Below, in pieces: positions 17,343 to 24,990 of a DNA stretch of 64,000 bases. This DNA is from Ndongobacter massiliensis (GTDB taxonomy: Bacteria > Bacillota > Clostridia > Tissierellales > Peptoniphilaceae): the NCBI RefSeq assembly GCF_900120375.1, contig NZ_LT635480.1:1054001-1118000 (forward strand), written 5' to 3'. The notes beneath the pieces were generated by a model that saw only the letters and a program-made list of their open reading frames with translations, was not told where the DNA came from and searched no databases. A program made the translations under genes and the position numbers. Every line of letters begins with the position of its first letter. Positions within the stretch are counted from its first letter, which is position 1.

Positions 17343-18482
17343 TTATTCGTCCGCTGTGAAAGGATGTTGATGCAAGTCACACAGCAGGGCAAAAAGCGTC
17401 TCCAGACGCGGTTCTGCTGTATCGACCAAAAGCGTTTCGTCACTCGTGTGCGCGCCCGCACCGCAAGGGCCGCACCCGTCGATTGTGGGACAACCCAGCG
17501 CCGAACAGAAATTTCCGTCGGACGCTCCGCCCGTGTGAATCCACTGCACGGACAGCCCCGTCTTTTCTCCCGCCGCTTCCAAACGCTGCATGAGAATCTG
17601 TGTCTTGGCAAATGGCATCATAGCGGGGCGATAGCCCGTTTCTGTAATTTCTACGCGCACGCGTGCATCCAGCGGATTTTCCTGCGCTTCGCGAATCACA
17701 TGGCTGAGTCGTCGATACTCCTCCTCGGATTGAAAGCGCACATCCACCGCGCATTGCGCATGGGCGCTAAGTACGTTGACCGCCGTACCGCCTTGCACCA
17801 AGCCTACATTTACCGTCGTCCCCTGCGCCTCATTTTCCGCGCCGCGGATCTTCATGATAAAGTCTGCCATGGTGTGAATGGCGCTTGCTCCGTCTTTCGG
17901 CGCGGCGCCGGAATGCGAAGCAATGCCGAAGAATTGCACATCATAGCGCGACACGCCTTTGCGCTGTGAGACAAACTCTCCCTGCGGCCGTCCGGGTTCA
18001 AAGACGATGGCACAGTCTGCTTCCCTTGCCAGTTCTTGAATCCACTCGTACGACTGCGCCGATGACAATTCTTCGTCACTATTGTGCGCAATGCAAAAGG
18101 AGAAGTCCGGCAATTCTTTTACCAAACGTCGTACAAGAAAGTACAGCAGCACATCGCCGCCCTTCATGTCCATGGCCCCCGGCCCATGTGCGACTCCGTT
18201 TTCCACGCGATACGGACGGCGTTTCGCTTCTCCATCCGGGAAAACGGTGTCCATATGTCCCAGAAAAAGAGCCTGCACCCGTTTTTTCTCCGGGTGGTTG
18301 CGCACTTCCAAGCGCGGTCCGACGCCCCCTGTGCCCTCATATCGCTTCACTGAAAGGCCCAGTTCCTCATACAATTTTTGCAGGTAGTCGGCAACCTTTG
18401 CCGTCCCACCCGGCACATAACTGCCGCTGTCGATGTTCACCAACGCTTCGTGATGTGCCAAAAATTCTTTCAATTGGAACAT
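17343..18482 (-). CDS. M20 family metallopeptidase (carboxypeptidase G2-like)
   Basis: Di-zinc M20 peptidase, 379 aa, like glutamate carboxypeptidase/CPG2. GHMDTVFPDG supplies the first metal His and the adjacent Asp, GPGAMDMKGGD the bridging Asp, NSDEELSS the general-base Glu and metal Glu, FEPGRP the next ligand, and a late HTGGASDGNF the dimerisation/substrate region. The ATG at 18482 has AAAGGAGG upstream. It is the first gene of the acid-sugar operon. Why a peptidase heads it is unclear: it may release the acid from an N-acyl or amide conjugate, or be unrelated (inference). Confidence 0.87.
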   Translation of the reverse strand: MFQLKEFLAHHEALVNIDSGSYVPGGTAKVADYLQKLYEELGLSVKRYEGTGGVGPRLEVRNHPEKKRVQALFLGHMDTVFPDGEAKRRPYRVENGVAHGPGAMDMKGGDVLLYFLVRRLVKELPDFSFCIAHNSDEELSSAQSYEWIQELAREADCAIVFEPGRPQGEFVSQRKGVSRYDVQFFGIASHSGAAPKDGASAIHTMADFIMKIRGAENEAQGTTVNVGLVQGGTAVNVLSAHAQCAVDVRFQSEEEYRRLSHVIREAQENPLDARVRVEITETGYRPAMMPFAKTQILMQRLEAAGEKTGLSVQWIHTGGASDGNFCSALGCPTIDGCGPCGAGAHTSDETLLVDTAEPRLETLFALLCDLHQHPFTADE

Positions 18483-18502
18483 TTTATCCTCCTTTCTTTT
18501 TT

Positions 18503-18521
18503 TTATTATAACCAATAATAA
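18503..18521 (-). promoter_or_regulatory. Acid-sugar operon promoter with inverted repeat
   Basis: A -10 TATAAT (18505-18510) lies inside an inverted repeat, TTATTAT-N5-ATAATAA (18503-18521), directly before the M20 gene. The -35 region is weak (TGAATA), suggesting activator dependence or simply a weak promoter. The repeat is a candidate operator; the GntR/FCD regulator encoded 2-3 kb away is one possible reader (inference). Confidence 0.5.
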
Positions 18522-18592
18522 AATAGTTATTCACACCGCCCTCAGATTTCCGTAATACATGAAAAGATACGTGTATCATTGAAACATCCACG

Positions 18593-18670
18593 CTACAAAA
18601 AATGCCATAAACCGACAAGTGCACTGACTATGACTGTAACATAATACAACGCGAAAATTCCTTTTTTCAT
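18593..18670 (-). CDS. Possible 25-residue single-pass membrane peptide
   Basis: Short frame MKKGIFALYYVTVIVSALVG plus LWHFL, ending in TAG. It has a two-lysine N-terminus and a single hydrophobic helix. Its ATG is embedded in the stop of the upstream MFS transporter gene (CTATGA), the same coupling geometry used elsewhere in this genome. It could be a small regulatory subunit of the transporter, or a chance frame; ribosome profiling or conservation would decide. Confidence 0.35.
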   Translation of the reverse strand: MKKGIFALYYVTVIVSALVGLWHFL

Positions 18671-19914
18671 AGTCTGGCTTCTCGACCCCTCTCTCCGCCC
18701 TCCATCGCTTCGAAGGTCGGAATCGTTCGCAGACTCGGCTGCCATCCCCAATACAATGAAACCAGCAGAATCAATAGACTCGCCAAGCGGATCGCGGGCA
18801 CGCTGCCCAGTGTTTCCCCGATCCACCCGCCGCTCAATGCGCCAAAAGGCGCCAGCAAGGTGGAAAGGCCCATCATAACGCCCATGGCACCGCCCATATT
18901 TTGCTGCGGCACGAGTCTTTGCACCATTGTCTGCGCATAAACATTGACGATGCCAATGACAACCCATCCGCCGGCATAAAAGACGAGTGCTCCCGCCGGA
19001 AGGTGTTGTAGTTGAGAACTGCTCAGCCAGAAAATTCCGACAAGGGCCATGCCGACAATATAAAGTTTCCCCAACGCGCAATTTTTGAAAAAGGATAGCC
19101 CAGAGGCAAATGCGCCGAGTAAAACACCGCCGCCCATCGCCGCCATCATCAAGCTATAAAAAATTTTGTTGCCTGTAAAGGCAGGCAGTACAGCGGTCAC
19201 GCCGGTTGCGGCAAAATTAATCGCAATGATACCGATCAGCAAAGCCTGTAATCGACTTTCTCGAAAAAGAGACAGCCCCTCTTTTAAGCGGTTCCGATAT
19301 CCTTTGAAAGGATTTTTTGACATTTCTTTTTCGACCCTCTTTCCATCACCCAGCCCCGCGCGGGATAAAAAGGTAAATAAAATGGCGGTCATGAAAAAGA
19401 CGGCGCTGTTACAGAAAAGACTCAACAGATACCCCGCACCGGCAAGTAATAGCCCGGCAGCCGTATCAAACAGCGCATTGGAACCCTGATATGCCATGGT
19501 GAAGAAAGCATTTCCCTTCACCAATTCTTCCTTGGACAGGATTTTCGGCAAGAGTGCAATTTGCCCCGGATAGACCAGCTGATTGACCAATGCAATGAGC
19601 GGTGTAAGTACCATCACATGAACAACTTGTAACTTTCCTGTATGCAGCAAGAGCGGAAGCGCCAAAACGAGAATTGCCTGCAACAACTGGCTGAAAATCA
19701 AGAATTTTCTCATATTGATCCGGTCCAAAACCGGACTGAACAGCAACTGGATAATGGCCGTGAATGACGTCAGAAACAGCATGAATCCCGAAGCCAATAC
19801 GGAACCGGACAACTCGTAGACCAACAGGGACGCCGCAATGGAATAAATGCTGTCTCCAAAGTTCGTCAAAAGCCGACCCAATAGCAAAATAGTAAAGTCT
19901 TTATTTTTAATCAT
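18667..19914 (-). CDS. MFS efflux transporter (MFS_3/MefA-like)
   Basis: A 415-residue, 12-helix major facilitator of the DHA3-type drug/macrolide exporter group. The N-terminus KDFTILLLGRLLTNFGDSIYSIAASLLVY is typical, and the loop VLDRINMRKFLIFSQ carries the motif-A equivalent between helices 2 and 3. I placed the start at the ATG at 19914, nine bases after GAGAGG; another ATG at 19923 abuts the same site too closely. It follows an ArsR regulator on the same strand. The substrate is unknown, but antimicrobial or toxic-metabolite export is likely. Confidence 0.85.
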   Translation of the reverse strand: MIKNKDFTILLLGRLLTNFGDSIYSIAASLLVYELSGSVLASGFMLFLTSFTAIIQLLFSPVLDRINMRKFLIFSQLLQAILVLALPLLLHTGKLQVVHVMVLTPLIALVNQLVYPGQIALLPKILSKEELVKGNAFFTMAYQGSNALFDTAAGLLLAGAGYLLSLFCNSAVFFMTAILFTFLSRAGLGDGKRVEKEMSKNPFKGYRNRLKEGLSLFRESRLQALLIGIIAINFAATGVTAVLPAFTGNKIFYSLMMAAMGGGVLLGAFASGLSFFKNCALGKLYIVGMALVGIFWLSSSQLQHLPAGALVFYAGGWVVIGIVNVYAQTMVQRLVPQQNMGGAMGVMMGLSTLLAPFGALSGGWIGETLGSVPAIRLASLLILLVSLYWGWQPSLRTIPTFEAMEGGERGREARL

Positions 19915-19933
19915 TCTGAACATCCTCTCTTTC

Positions 19934-19944
19934 TTTAACGTTTT
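19934..19944. promoter_or_regulatory. Shared 11-mer TTTAACGTTTT before the MFS gene
   Basis: The 11-mer TTTAACGTTTT (plus strand) occurs here, 20 bp upstream of the MFS start, and again at 20494-20504 just upstream of the arsR -35. It contains the palindrome AACGTT. Repetition at both genes makes it a candidate binding site for the encoded ArsR regulator. Confidence 0.4.
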
Positions 19945-19972
19945 GATTTTATTGACAGTTTGGTATTTTTTT

Positions 19973-19997
19973 ACCGGCAACTCTCTCGGTTGCCGGT
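19973..19997. other. Stable hairpin between arsR and MFS gene
   Basis: A 9-bp perfect stem ACCGGCAAC/GTTGCCGGT with a 7-nt loop, immediately after the arsR stop. On the minus strand it is followed by A7 rather than T7, so it is not a normal terminator. It may stabilise or process the bicistronic mRNA, or be an attenuator. Confidence 0.5.
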
Positions 19998-19998
19998 G

Positions 19999-20433
19999 CT
20001 ACTCCACCTGATACACTTCCAGTTGATACGGTACGGGATGTAGAACCTCTGACTGATACTTCCGAACCAGTTGATCCAATTCTCTTTCAAAATCGGCAAC
20101 CATTTCCGGAGCCAAGGCAATGGAGAAGCTTTTTTTTCGCTTCGCATTGCTGAATAAGCCGGTGTTCGGAATGAATGCCTTCGCGACCGGCAGGAAATAT
20201 TTTTGTGTGATGCCATTGATGAGTTCCGTTTTCACCACCTCGATGATGCCAGCGTCTTCCAAAATTTTCAAATGATAATGAATTTTGGAACGACTGACGC
20301 CCAAGGCATCTGCCACGTCCTGTGCCGTTTTCGGGGTCGTACCCAAATGGAGAAGAATATCCAGGCGAATCGGATCGCTTACGAGATTGACTTCATCCAA
20401 GGTATTGAGAATATATACATCCTTCACGGCCAT
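19999..20433 (-). CDS. ArsR-type winged-helix transcriptional regulator
   Basis: A 144-residue DNA-binding protein. The helix-turn-helix lies at about residues 18-75: SDPIRLDILLHLG, TAQDVADALGVSRSKIHYHLKILEDAGII, then a wing and an extended C-terminal helix region. No clear metal-binding Cys pair is visible, so it probably senses an organic ligand or conformational signal. The ATG at 20433 sits almost on the AGGAGG; the GTG two codons later (20427) has ideal spacing and may be the true start. It likely controls the MFS exporter downstream and itself. Confidence 0.83.
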   Translation of the reverse strand: MAVKDVYILNTLDEVNLVSDPIRLDILLHLGTTPKTAQDVADALGVSRSKIHYHLKILEDAGIIEVVKTELINGITQKYFLPVAKAFIPNTGLFSNAKRKKSFSIALAPEMVADFERELDQLVRKYQSEVLHPVPYQLEVYQVE

Positions 20434-20458
20434 TCCTCCTGTTCCTGTTGATAGAAGA

Positions 20459-20487
20459 AGTATAGATTAGTTTTTAACTTCTGTCAA
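20459..20487 (-). promoter_or_regulatory. arsR-MFS operon promoter
   Basis: Consensus -35 TTGACA (20482-20487), exact 17-bp spacer, -10 TATACT (20459-20464). Two GTTAAAAA-like direct repeats lie around it. Confidence 0.85.
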
Positions 20488-20493
20488 ATATTT

Positions 20494-20504
20494 TTTAACG
20501 TTTT
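20494..20504. promoter_or_regulatory. Second copy of shared 11-mer TTTAACGTTTT
   Basis: Identical to the element at 19934-19944, placed just upstream of the arsR -35 box. See that entry. Confidence 0.4.
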
Positions 20505-20669
20505 ATTTATTTTTCTCATTTGGCAACAAAATGCCTACGAGAAAATACGCGGGTCCGGACTTCCTTTCGCCGCATCGTACCCGTGCATCCTCCCGTCAAT
20601 TCGCAGAACAATCTCGCCCAAAGGAGTTGGAAGGTTTTCCATCCGATTCTCCCAAAATTCCCGCTCCCG
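20505..20669. other. Intergenic stretch without recognised features
   Basis: Between the arsR promoter and the GntR gene stop. I see no convincing gene, hairpin with T-tract, or repeat here. Confidence 0.4.
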
Positions 20670-21359
20670 TTACAATTTCTCCAGCGTATCCAAGTGCGAA
20701 CTCAGCGCCTTGCGGCACGCCTGCGCATCGCGCGCTTCCAGTGCCTGTACAATGCGCTCATGCTGTCGCAGCTGCTCCATATAGAGGCTGCGGTTCCCCG
20801 GCTTCATAATGCGCTTCCAACGCTGTTCGCTGATATAGGTGATGTAGACTTCCGCCAAACGGTAAATCAGGGAAATGAGCGGATTGGCAATGGCATTGCA
20901 AAAATCCGTATGGATCTGAATGTCCATCTTGCTGGCGATCTTCGGATCTTCTGTCGTGCGCATCTGTTCAAACGCGGCTCGGATTGCGGCAATTTGCTCG
21001 TCCGTTATGGAAAGAATCACGCGATCGGACATCCCGAGCTCGACAATTTGGCGAAACTCTAAAAAAACGTCCTCCTCTTCCGCCGGCAAAAACATCAATA
21101 GCTGCAACGCCGGATGCGCCTCCGTAAGGGACGCGGAACGCAGGTATGTGCCGCCTCCGTGTACCGTGCGCACTACACCCATCATTTCCAGCGAAGCGTA
21201 GACTTCATGAACTGCCGCACGCGAAACTTGCAGGCGTTCGGCAACAAAATTCTCCGAGTAAATTTTATCGCCAACGGCAAATTTACGCTCCAAAATACTT
21301 TCCACAATGTAGTCTAAAATGGCCGTACGCTGTTTTAAGCGTGTGCTGTTCCGATTCAT
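20670..21359 (-). CDS. GntR family regulator (FadR/FCD type)
   Basis: A 229-residue regulator with an N-terminal winged helix (residues ~10-75, including FVAERLQVSRAAVHEVYASLEMMGVV and the HGGGTYLR wing) and an all-helical FCD effector domain. FCD metal/ligand residues are plausible at the Asp/His positions DIQIHTDFCNAI and the later HERIVQALEARDAQ-x-HLD. FCD-type GntR proteins usually sense sugar acids, hydroxy acids or amino acids, so control of the acid-sugar operon is an attractive inference although ~2 kb separates them. GGAGGAACC precedes the ATG. Confidence 0.87.
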   Translation of the reverse strand: MNRNSTRLKQRTAILDYIVESILERKFAVGDKIYSENFVAERLQVSRAAVHEVYASLEMMGVVRTVHGGGTYLRSASLTEAHPALQLLMFLPAEEEDVFLEFRQIVELGMSDRVILSITDEQIAAIRAAFEQMRTTEDPKIASKMDIQIHTDFCNAIANPLISLIYRLAEVYITYISEQRWKRIMKPGNRSLYMEQLRQHERIVQALEARDAQACRKALSSHLDTLEKL

Positions 21360-21389
21360 GGTTCCTCCGTGTTAGCCTTCGCTATCATT

Positions 21390-21418
21390 AGCATAGCAGA
21401 TTTCACGGATTTTCTCAA
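21390..21418 (-). promoter_or_regulatory. Promoter of GntR regulator gene
   Basis: -35 TTGAGA (21413-21418), 17-bp spacer, -10 TATGCT (21390-21395), about 30 bp before the start codon. The upstream interval to 21503 holds nothing else recognisable. Confidence 0.65.
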
Positions 21419-21502
21419 TGAAGTCGTTGACAAGTTTCAGCGATTGTTTTGTCAATGGAAAGCTTTCCGACACATTCGCCGCCATATTCCTTCGCATGAT
21501 CC

Positions 21503-22072
21503 TCAAAGCAGCGTCGGAAACGCTGCATGCAATACCAGACCAAATGCCGCCGCCAGCGAAATCATGCGAATCAAACTCCATTTGCGGATGCGATAGAGGT
21601 AAAAGCCGATCAAAAATCCGATAAGCCCGAGAAAACTCAGGTGAGAAGCACTCCACGCATGGCCCGGAAGAAACAGCGATTCTTCCGTCATCGACAGCGC
21701 GGCAATCGCAATCAGCCCGACAATGGCGGGTTTCAGCGCCGCCAGAATTTTATCCAGAAAGCGCAATTTGCGTCCTCCGAACAGGAAATAACCCAATGTC
21801 ATCATCAGCACAAATTGTGGCAGGACATTCGCCAATGTTGCCGTAATCGCACCGGGCAAGCCCGCCACTTTGGTGCCGATAAAGGTCGCGGAATTGATTG
21901 CAATGGGACCCGGCGTCATTTGTGAAAGCGAAACGAGATCCGTCAGCTCGCGCGTCGTTAGCCAACCCATCTCTTCCACTACAAAAGAACGAATGAGAGG
22001 CAACACGGCATAGCCACCGCCGAAGGCAAAAGAGCCGATCTTCAAAAAAACAAGAAAAAGCGCCGTCAACAT
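21503..22072 (-). CDS. Chromate transporter family protein, half-size subunit B
   Basis: A 189-residue CHR-family membrane protein with ~5-6 helices. The repeat hallmark KIGSFAFGGGYAVLPLI, then GWLTTRELTDLVSLSQMTPGPIAINSATFIG, matches single-domain short ChrA proteins, which function as pairs. Its ATG overlaps the stop of its partner by one base (TGATG). These pairs are widespread in anaerobes where chromate is not the likely natural substrate. Confidence 0.87.
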   Translation of the reverse strand: MLTALFLVFLKIGSFAFGGGYAVLPLIRSFVVEEMGWLTTRELTDLVSLSQMTPGPIAINSATFIGTKVAGLPGAITATLANVLPQFVLMMTLGYFLFGGRKLRFLDKILAALKPAIVGLIAIAALSMTEESLFLPGHAWSASHLSFLGLIGFLIGFYLYRIRKWSLIRMISLAAAFGLVLHAAFPTLL

Positions 22073-22659
22073 CAGTGCACCCTCCCTTCGTCAACAATGG
22101 AAAAAACGATCAATCCGATAAGTCCGGAAAAAAGAATGATCAATGCCGTATTGACGGAAAAGAAATAACTGGACGAAAAGGAAGCGATCATCAAAACAAG
22201 GCCGAATTTCCTGTGCTTACGCAATGCCGTTTTGGCCATATCTACCGTCGTCAAAATCAGTACCGCACTGATTACACCGCCCATCACCGCAAAAGCGGCC
22301 TGCGCCCATGGATTCGTCGATACCGCCTCATAGGCATAAAATAAAAGTGTAATAATCACCAGACAGGGAAGCACGGAGGCGATTAAACACGTGATCGCGC
22401 CGAACGGACCGCGCACGCGGTAACCCGTCAACAGCGAGGTGCTGATTGCCATCGGACCCGGTCCCGACTGCGCGAGGGCAACAAGGTCAAGCATTTCATC
22501 TTCATCAATAAGTTTCAAACGCTGAATGAATTCATCGCGAATGACGGGTACAATCGTGTAGCCCCCGCCGAAGGTAAAGGTGTTGATTTTCAAAAAAGTA
22601 AAAAAGAGCGTCCATAAACTGATTGCCGGACGCTTTTGTATGTTCTCGGTTTCCTTCAT
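22072..22659 (-). CDS. Chromate transporter family protein, half-size subunit A
   Basis: A 195-residue CHR-family protein, the first of the pair. It shows the equivalent motifs KINTFTFGGGYTIVPVI and DEDEMLDLVALAQSGPGPMAIST. The two genes encode antiparallel halves of one transporter. AATGGAG lies before the ATG. An extended -10 promoter sits ~70 bp upstream. Confidence 0.87.
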   Translation of the reverse strand: MKETENIQKRPAISLWTLFFTFLKINTFTFGGGYTIVPVIRDEFIQRLKLIDEDEMLDLVALAQSGPGPMAISTSLLTGYRVRGPFGAITCLIASVLPCLVIITLLFYAYEAVSTNPWAQAAFAVMGGVISAVLILTTVDMAKTALRKHRKFGLVLMIASFSSSYFFSVNTALIILFSGLIGLIVFSIVDEGRVH

Positions 22660-22726
22660 ATCTTCTCCATTTCTTTCAAAGCACTTCGTGCCATATCAAC
22701 GCAATGGAACGATCGGGCCGATTCTC

Positions 22727-22735
22727 GTTATAACA
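22727..22735 (-). promoter_or_regulatory. Extended -10 promoter of chromate-transporter pair
   Basis: TGTTATAAC on the minus strand gives a TGn-extended -10 (TATAAC, 22727-22732) in the short gap after degV. No good -35 is visible. Confidence 0.45.
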
Positions 22736-23593
22736 TTAGCGCCACGGTTGTTTGGAAAATCCGCTGACCGCCAGCGCACCCGGGCCGATATGTGTGCCTA
22801 CCACCCCGCCGATGGGCGAAATGCGAAACTGAGCCTGTGGACGGAGTTCCTGCAGAGTCTCCGCAAAAGATGCCGCCATTGCGCGTGTTTCCTGCCCGCT
22901 GTATGCGATCTGAATGATCCCTTGTTCTTCTAGGTCCCATTGTTGGAAGAGATTATACATCTTTGAGAGACCTGCTTTATGGCCACGCGTTTTTTTCAAA
23001 AGTTCCAGCGTTCCGTCCGGTGCAAAATAAATGATCGGTTTGATCCGTATCATTTCCCCGATTGTCGCAAGTGCACCGGGAATGCGACCGCCCTTGCGCA
23101 GATACTGAAGCGTGTCAACCAAAGCCATGCCCCGCACGCAGCGAATTGCCTCCTGCAGCCGCGCACAGAGAACTTCCGCCGTGCATCCTTCATCGCGCCA
23201 CTGTACCAGTCTTTCAACGAGCAGGTGCTGCACCAGTGTTCCTGCGCGGGAATCTACAATATAAATGCCCTTGGCTCCTGATAGATCCAACGCCTTATAA
23301 GCGGATTCATATGTGCCGCTGATTTTGGAAGAAAGAAGAAGCACGATTGCTTCATCGCCGGCCTCATCGATCGCTTCAAAGGTTTGCAATAAATCTCCGA
23401 ATACCGGACGACTGGTATGCGGCAATTGCGTACTTGTCGCTAACTTTTCGTAAAAGCGATCAAAGTCCGGTTCTTCTCTTTGTATATAAGGACCATCAGC
23501 AAACTCAATCGGTAGCGAGATGCATTCCACCTGCCATTGCCGCGCGGTGGAGGCTGTCAAGTCGGCACCGGTATCCGTCAAGATTCGAAGCAT
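22736..23593 (-). CDS. DegV family fatty-acid-binding protein
   Basis: A 285-residue DegV/FakB-like protein. FakB proteins bind a fatty acid and present it to the kinase FakA for phosphorylation. Features are the N-terminal RILTDTGADL, the TSRP motif in TSRPVFGDLLQTF, SSKISGTYESA and IYIVDSRAG. I used the ATG at 23593 (TAGGAGAG upstream); a longer frame reaching 23737 lies in the PBP gene. It is the last gene of the FHA-FtsW-PBP cluster, eight bases after the PBP stop. No FakA homologue is in the window. Confidence 0.88.
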   Translation of the reverse strand: MLRILTDTGADLTASTARQWQVECISLPIEFADGPYIQREEPDFDRFYEKLATSTQLPHTSRPVFGDLLQTFEAIDEAGDEAIVLLLSSKISGTYESAYKALDLSGAKGIYIVDSRAGTLVQHLLVERLVQWRDEGCTAEVLCARLQEAIRCVRGMALVDTLQYLRKGGRIPGALATIGEMIRIKPIIYFAPDGTLELLKKTRGHKAGLSKMYNLFQQWDLEEQGIIQIAYSGQETRAMAASFAETLQELRPQAQFRISPIGGVVGTHIGPGALAVSGFSKQPWR

Positions 23594-23601
23594 AAACTCT
23601 C

Positions 23602-24990
23602 CTATCGATTCATCCAATATTGGAACAGACGGCCGGCAATCGGTGCCGCCGCCTCGCCTCCGTAACGTCCTTCTTCTTCCAACACCACCGCGACGACAAT
23701 TTGCGGATGATCCGCAGGGGCATAACCACAGTACCACGCGTGCTCGTTACCGGAGGCATTTTCGGCCGTGCCCGTTTTCCCCGCCACGGCGTAGTCTTCA
23801 ATATTTGCCGCAGAATCCGTCTCCACGGCGACCCGCGCAAGCAGCGTGCGCAATGTTTCCACCTGATTTGCCGGCCCGATTTTCCCCAGGTCTTTTGCCA
23901 CCGGCATCGATGTCGTCTTTCCCGATGCGGACACAACCTTATCCAGCAAAGTCGGTGCAAACAGGTGTCCGCCGTTAGCAATGGCGCCATAGGCCATGCA
24001 CATCGACAGCGGGCTGACCAGTGTATCACCCTGTCCAAAGGCTGCTGCAGCCAACGCCGTTTTTTGCATCCCCGCGCGGTACGGAATTCGTGCGCTCTCC
24101 ATTGGCAAATCAAAGGGAAAATCGACAAAAAACCGTTTGGCATTCTCTGCCAGCGCCTCGGCGCCGATCTCCAACGCTTTACTCGCAAAATACGTATTCG
24201 ATGATACCACAAGCGCCCCGCCCAGATCGATTTCCCCGTACGCCGCCTCGCCGACATTCGCAAAGGTAAAACCGTCCACCGTAAGCGTTCCCTCATCATC
24301 AAAATCGAGATTCCTACCGGATTCCAGCAGCGCCAGCCCCGTAATGGGTTTCATAACCGATCCGGGCGCATATAGCCCCTGCGTCGCCCGATTGAGCAGC
24401 GGACTGCTTTCATCCGCGATCAGATCATTCCAATCCTCATCAATGCGATTGGCATCAAAGGTCGGCAAATTGACCATGGCCAAAATGCGCCCCGTAGAGG
24501 GTTCCATCGCGACAATTGCCCCTTTATGTCCCTCGAGGCAATTGTAGGCGAGCTGCTGCAATCCGCTGTCGATGCTCAACCAGACATCACTTCCAGTGTC
24601 GGCCTCCAAAATTTGATCGCGCAATTTGGCAATGATATTATCGCTCGATAAATTCAACAGATACTTATTCGCGCCGGCCTCCAAACCACTTTTTCCGTAT
24701 ACATTGGAATGATAGCCGATAATGGACGAATAGAGTTCCGGTTGCTGAATCCTTCGCACCGTCGTGCCGTCCTCTGCTTGACTGCGTGTTACGATCGGCT
24801 CTCCATTGCAATCATAAAAAAGGCCGCGCAGCACTTTGGATTCATCCACCCAGTTGCGCATATTGCTCGGATTCTCACGCAGCCCCGCTGCCGGCACCAA
24901 CTCAAAAAATACGAGATACAGACTGAGCAGAGAAAAGGCGATCAGAAAGATACTCAAAAGTACCGCTAAGCGTTTCTTACTTCGTACCAC
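23602..24990 (-). CDS. Class B penicillin-binding protein (PbpA/PBP2-like)
   Basis: A 462-residue monofunctional transpeptidase with one N-terminal membrane anchor (residues 8-30). The three active-site motifs are intact: Ser210-x-x-Lys213 (SVMK), SSN at 262-264 and KTG at 404-406. It should cross-link peptidoglycan as the cognate partner of the SEDS glycosyltransferase encoded just upstream, with which it overlaps by 14 bases. I chose the GTG at 24990, four bases after GGAGGG; the longer open frame to 25071 lies in ftsW. The gene order FHA-SEDS-PBP resembles the actinobacterial and clostridial pbpA clusters. Confidence 0.9.
   Translation of the reverse strand: MVRSKKRLAVLLSIFLIAFSLLSLYLVFFELVPAAGLRENPSNMRNWVDESKVLRGLFYDCNGEPIVTRSQAEDGTTVRRIQQPELYSSIIGYHSNVYGKSGLEAGANKYLLNLSSDNIIAKLRDQILEADTGSDVWLSIDSGLQQLAYNCLEGHKGAIVAMEPSTGRILAMVNLPTFDANRIDEDWNDLIADESSPLLNRATQGLYAPGSVMKPITGLALLESGRNLDFDDEGTLTVDGFTFANVGEAAYGEIDLGGALVVSSNTYFASKALEIGAEALAENAKRFFVDFPFDLPMESARIPYRAGMQKTALAAAAFGQGDTLVSPLSMCMAYGAIANGGHLFAPTLLDKVVSASGKTTSMPVAKDLGKIGPANQVETLRTLLARVAVETDSAANIEDYAVAGKTGTAENASGNEHAWYCGYAPADHPQIVVAVVLEEEGRYGGEAAAPIAGRLFQYWMNR

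Noticed and set aside
21372-21656. 94-codon minus-strand frame between chrA and GntR genes
   Set aside because: Mostly overlaps the chromate transporter gene in another frame, has no ribosome binding site, and contains the GntR promoter.
23594-23737. 48-codon upstream extension of DegV
   Set aside because: Overlaps the PBP gene and lacks a ribosome binding site; the ATG at 23593 starts the conserved domain.
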